Shown here in pieces: positions 5,164-5,270 of a stretch of DNA of 5,270 nucleotides. How positions within the stretch are numbered: the stretch's first letter is position 1; each line of letters starts with the position of its first letter. Both the position numbers and the translations under genes were made by a program. The notes beneath the pieces were generated by a model. The model was not told the DNA's origin, did not search any database, and worked only from the letters and a program-made list of their open reading frames with translations. This DNA comes from Methanocorpusculum sp. (GTDB taxonomy: Archaea; Halobacteriota; Methanomicrobia; Methanomicrobiales; Methanocorpusculaceae). The stretch covers positions 1-5,270 of the forward strand of contig DALTWR010000079.1 in the NCBI GenBank assembly GCA_029986975.1. Reading direction: 5' to 3'.

Positions 5164-5270
5164 ATGATTGACCCGGATGCGTATTTCACATGAAACGTCG
5201 AAGAACCAAAAAAGATTTATGCAATCTTTGCACCAGCAGCCGCTCCGGGCATGCAGGTGAAGATTTCTTT
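5164..5270 (+). other. Coding-like plus-strand frame interrupted by TGA, running off the window
   Basis: From the ATG at 5164, preceded by a purine-rich AGGAGAGAG at 5147-5155, the frame reads MIDPDAYFT, meets TGA at 5191-5193, and then continues NVEEPKKIYAIFAP and AAAPGMQVKIS to the window end. The part after the stop has a convincing protein-like composition, including a beta-strand-like KKIYAIFAP. This suggests a gene start broken by a nonsense mutation. Alternatively the nine-codon ORF is a leader peptide coupled through ATGA to a second frame whose ATG at 5190 reads MKRRRTKKDLCNLC and is also open to the edge. Neither product is recognised, and the window ends too soon to decide. Confidence 0.3.

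Larger units (their letters stand above)
4810..5270. other. 461-base stretch without a confident complete gene
   Basis: The left 114 bases are the symmetric regulatory element upstream of the PAS gene. A perfect small palindrome ATGGAA-A-TTCCAT (4941-4953) touches the stop codon of the minus-strand fragment at 4953-5093. The middle (5097-5163) holds stops in several frames and no recognised site apart from a purine-rich run. The right end contains the interrupted plus-strand frame. No tRNA, rRNA, CRISPR repeat or insertion-sequence end was recognised. Confidence 0.6.

Noticed and set aside
4941..5171. Plus-strand frame of 76 codons downstream of a possible rightward TATA box
   Set aside because: It has an ATG and a possible promoter, but no Shine-Dalgarno site, and its Phe/Ile/Leu-rich translation looks like the exact antisense of the charged minus-strand fragment. 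Kept only as an alternative.

Overview
The window looks like a chromosomal segment from a methanogenic euryarchaeon, most likely of the order Methanomicrobiales (a Methanocorpusculum-like organism would fit). The reasons are an archaeal NreA-type repair protein, a B12-dependent class II ribonucleotide reductase, an archaeal pyruvoyl-dependent arginine decarboxylase, a kinase-less winged-helix/multi-PAS protein of a kind common in that order, promoters built on TATA boxes, and several genes with little or no 5' leader. The genus is an inference; the family calls rest on motifs in the sequence.

Layout. Positions 1-523 (minus) hold the N-terminal 174 codons of nreA, which runs off the left edge. 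Positions 577-2847 (minus) hold a complete nrdJ, transcribed toward nreA across a 53-base gap that carries a T8 tract and a TATA-like element. A 171-base divergent spacer (2848-3018) separates nrdJ from pdaD (3019-3507, plus). pdaD meets the next gene tail to tail with no spacer: its stop codon is directly followed by the reverse complement of the stop codon of a 433-residue winged-helix/PAS protein (3508-4809, minus).

The last 461 bases (4810-5270) contain no confident complete gene. They begin with a roughly symmetric element of about 110 bases (4813-4923): outer inverted repeats, a TATA-like box on each side, and overlapping GTGCA-based palindromes in the centre. To the right are a short coding-like minus-strand fragment without a usable start (4953-5093) and, at 5164-5270, a plus-strand stretch whose coding-like frame is broken by one TGA. 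This segment looks like a regulatory region plus gene remnants or unrecognised small genes.

How the genes fit together. NrdJ supplies deoxyribonucleotides and NreA belongs to a PCNA-linked repair family, so this minus-strand pair has a DNA replication and repair theme. PdaD makes agmatine for polyamine synthesis. The winged-helix/PAS protein is probably a one-component, ligand- or redox-sensing transcription regulator, and the repeats upstream of it are natural candidates for its own operator. Nothing here amounts to a clear new multi-gene system. The most unusual part is the symmetric region upstream of the PAS gene and the broken reading frames beyond it.
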